From NCBI GenBank assembly GCA_903870685.1, contig CAIQDX010000095.1:1-64000 (forward strand): DNA of 64,000 nt. Direction: 5' to 3'. Below the pieces are notes generated by a model, which did no database searches, was not told the DNA's origin, and saw only the letters and a program-made list of their open reading frames with translations. Source of the DNA: an uncultured Chitinophagaceae bacterium. Lineage in GTDB: Bacteria; Bacteroidota; Bacteroidia; Chitinophagales; Chitinophagaceae. Numbering within the stretch: position 1 is the stretch's first letter; each line of letters opens with the position of its first letter. Position numbers and translations under genes: made by a program. Shown piece after piece: positions 62,404-64,000 of the stretch.

Positions 62404-63000
62404 TTAATATGCACTGTTTGCAGTAAAAGTTTTTATTTCATCTTTCATTGCTTGTAAATAATCAATATCATCAAAACCATTTGTCATGTTATGTTTTTTA
62501 TAACCATTAATAACAAACGATTCTTTTTCGCCCGATGCTAAAATCGAAATTGTTTGTTCGGGCAAATTAATTTCTAATTCAGCTTTTGGATCAGCTTCAA
62601 TTGCTTTAAAAATTTTATCTAAAAACTCGGGACTAACTGTTACCGGTAAGATACCAATGTTTAATGCATTGCCTTTAAAAATATCAGCAAAAAAACTTGA
62701 TACCACTGCACGAAAACCATAATCGTAAATTGCCCAGGCAGCATGTTCACGAGAACTACCGCTACCAAAATTTTTTCCGCCAACTAAAATCTTTCCCGAA
62801 TAAATTGGATTATTTAAAACAAAATCTTTTTTAGGAGAATCATCATTATTATAACGCCAGTCTCTGAAAAGATTATCGCCAAAATTCTTACGCTCGGTCG
62901 CTTTCAAGAAACGTGCAGGAATGATTTGATCGGTATCAACATTCTCAATAGGCAAAGGAACTGCTGAACTTTTTAATATTGTGAATTTATCGTAAGCCAT
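62404..63000 (-). CDS. leuD: 3-isopropylmalate dehydratase small subunit
   Basis: This 198-residue swivelling-domain subunit pairs with LeuC to isomerise 2-isopropylmalate to 3-isopropylmalate. The signature NFGSGSSREHAAWAIYDYGF is intact, and VDTDQIIPARFLK at the N-terminus is typical. It follows leuC by 36 bp. The same complex can also serve citramalate. Confidence 0.96.
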   Translation of the reverse strand: MAYDKFTILKSSAVPLPIENVDTDQIIPARFLKATERKNFGDNLFRDWRYNNDDSPKKDFVLNNPIYSGKILVGGKNFGSGSSREHAAWAIYDYGFRAVVSSFFADIFKGNALNIGILPVTVSPEFLDKIFKAIEADPKAELEINLPEQTISILASGEKESFVINGYKKHNMTNGFDDIDYLQAMKDEIKTFTANSAY

Positions 63001-63008
63001 GATTTCAA

Positions 63009-63039
63009 TTATTAATTTTTAATTATGAATTATTAATTA
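63009..63039. repeat. AATTATTAATT-type tandem repeat between leuC and leuD
   Basis: ATTATTAATTTTTAATTATG followed by AATTATTAATT. The leuC stop codon lies in it. It is AT-rich, so chance is harder to exclude than for the other islands. Confidence 0.45.
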
Positions 63040-64000
63040 TAGTAAATCTCTCGGATCGGTTACAACACCTGTAACTGCTGCTGCTGCTGCAACTAAAGGA
63101 CTTGCCAATAAAGTTCTTGCACCTGGTCCTTGACGACCTTCGAAATTTCTGTTACTTGTACTAACTGCATATTTACCTGCAGGAATTTTATCATCGTTCA
63201 TTGCCAAACATGCGCTGCATCCCGGTTGACGTAATGAAAAACCTGCTTCATTTAAAATATCTAAAATACCTTCTTCTTTAATTTGACTTTCTACAATATG
63301 CGAACCGGGCACTAACCATGCAGTAATATTATCGGCTTTCTTTCTTCCTTTAACTATGGTTGCAAATGCACGAAAATCTTCAATGCGACCATTGGTGCAA
63401 CTTCCTAAAAAAACATAGTCAACTTTTTTGCCAATTATTTTTTCATCTTCAGCAAAACCCATGTAAGCCAAAGATTTTTTATAAGAAGCACCGCCATCTT
63501 TCACAGCAGTTGATAAAGGAATATTTTTAGTAATACCTGTTCCCAATCCGGGATTGGTACCGTAAGTAATTTGCGGATCAATATCATCGGCACTAAAACT
63601 TAATTCTGCATCAAACTCAGCGTCAGCATCTGTTTTCAAGGTTTTCCAATAAACTAATGCTTTATCCCAAGCATCGCCCTTCGGTGATTTTTCTCTTCCT
63701 TTTAAATAATTAAAAGTTGTTTCATCAGGAGCGATCATTCCGCCACGTGCTCCCATTTCGATTGATAAATTACAAACAGTCATTCTTCCTTCCATACTCA
63801 TGTTTTCAAAAACTTCACCTGCAAATTCAATAAAATATCCGGTAGCACCACTTGCCGAAATTTGAGAAAGAATATATAACGGAACATCTTTTGCAACAAC
63901 ACCCTTTCCTAATTTTCCATTGATGGTGATGCGCATTTTTTTAGGCTTTGGTTGCATGATACATTGCGATGATAAAACCATTTCTACTTCACTTGTACCA
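63037..64000 (-). CDS. leuC: 3-isopropylmalate dehydratase large subunit (5'-truncated by window edge)
   Basis: The visible 321 codons (the outermost codon is incomplete at the window edge) are the C-terminal two-thirds of LeuC. The frame is open to the window end, where [13 protein letters not shown] continues upstream, so the true start lies beyond 64000. The first internal methionine at 63981 is not the start. Iron-sulfur ligands are in [11 protein letters not shown] and [11 protein letters not shown], and [11 protein letters not shown] is the usual C-terminal substrate loop. It is the first leu gene visible, and others may lie outside the window. Confidence 0.95.
   Translation of the reverse strand, partial: GTSEVEMVLSSQCIMQPKPKKMRITINGKLGKGVVAKDVPLYILSQISASGATGYFIEFAGEVFENMSMEGRMTVCNLSIEMGARGGMIAPDETTFNYLKGREKSPKGDAWDKALVYWKTLKTDADAEFDAELSFSADDIDPQITYGTNPGLGTGITKNIPLSTAVKDGGASYKKSLAYMGFAEDEKIIGKKVDYVFLGSCTNGRIEDFRAFATIVKGRKKADNITAWLVPGSHIVESQIKEEGILDILNEAGFSLRQPGCSACLAMNDDKIPAGKYAVSTSNRNFEGRQGPGARTLLASPLVAAAAAVTGVVTDPRDLL

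Overview
This AT-rich window comes from a member of the Bacteroidota, most likely the Chitinophagaceae. That placement is inferred from the gene content: arginine synthesis runs through an N-acylornithine carbamoyltransferase, a PadR regulator precedes a large double-PspC membrane protein, the outer-membrane proteins are SusC/OMP-like barrels and PD40-OmpA proteins, and recognisable Shine-Dalgarno sites are scarce. I saw no rRNA, tRNA, CRISPR array, transposase or prophage.

Positions 1-8.7 kb hold ssb, then an arsenic operon on the minus strand (arsR, arsM, arsN, a decayed arsC fragment, a DUF2911 gene and an intact arsC). It is driven from a promoter region with two ArsR-type palindromes and closed by a strong nested hairpin. 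Next come an AraC regulator with an NTF2-like protein, an exported aldo/keto reductase and an SDR dehydrogenase, then a lineage-specific hypothetical gene and a gene-poor stretch with a perfect 38-bp palindrome.

Positions 8.7-14.2 kb (plus strand) carry a tiny conserved-looking protein, padR, a PspC protein, two small exported proteins, gcvT and an rlpA-like gene. Positions 14.3-23.8 kb (minus strand) form a nearly complete arginine operon: a GNAT acyltransferase, argG, a cupin, argC, a four-helix-bundle cassette, argD, argF', argB, argE, a small membrane protein and argH. Positions 24.1-34.3 kb carry an outer-membrane barrel protein with a glycine-rich tail, mutL, a PBP4-type carboxypeptidase, an M13 peptidase and hemL.

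Positions 34.3-56.7 kb are a surface or exopolysaccharide locus with its own signalling genes. Assembly genes are a sugar transferase that starts the chain, a Wzx-like flippase, a Wzy/ligase-like protein, a Wzc-like co-polymerase and a half-length TolC-like protein. Tailoring genes are seven glycosyltransferases of families 2, 4 and 8, two paralogous ATP-grasp enzymes, an acyltransferase-3 protein and a hexapeptide acetyltransferase. Control genes are two response regulators and a hybrid kinase whose N-terminus looks like the HNOBA domain of soluble guanylate cyclases. This is the best candidate here for undescribed biology: no Wza-type export protein is present, the co-polymerase has a decayed kinase site, and the initiating transferase is fused to a receiver domain that has lost its phosphorylation site.

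Positions 57-64 kb carry a large PD40-OmpA protein and the minus-strand leucine operon (leuC, running off the window end, leuD, a LeuA/CimA-type synthase and leuB).

Two layers of dispersed repeats overlay this. One is a REP-like family built on the 9-bp palindrome TGCGTCGCA, found at seven intergenic loci, two of them paired inverted copies. The other is a set of short tandem-repeat islands, some of which sit in frame inside argH, argF' and mutL.
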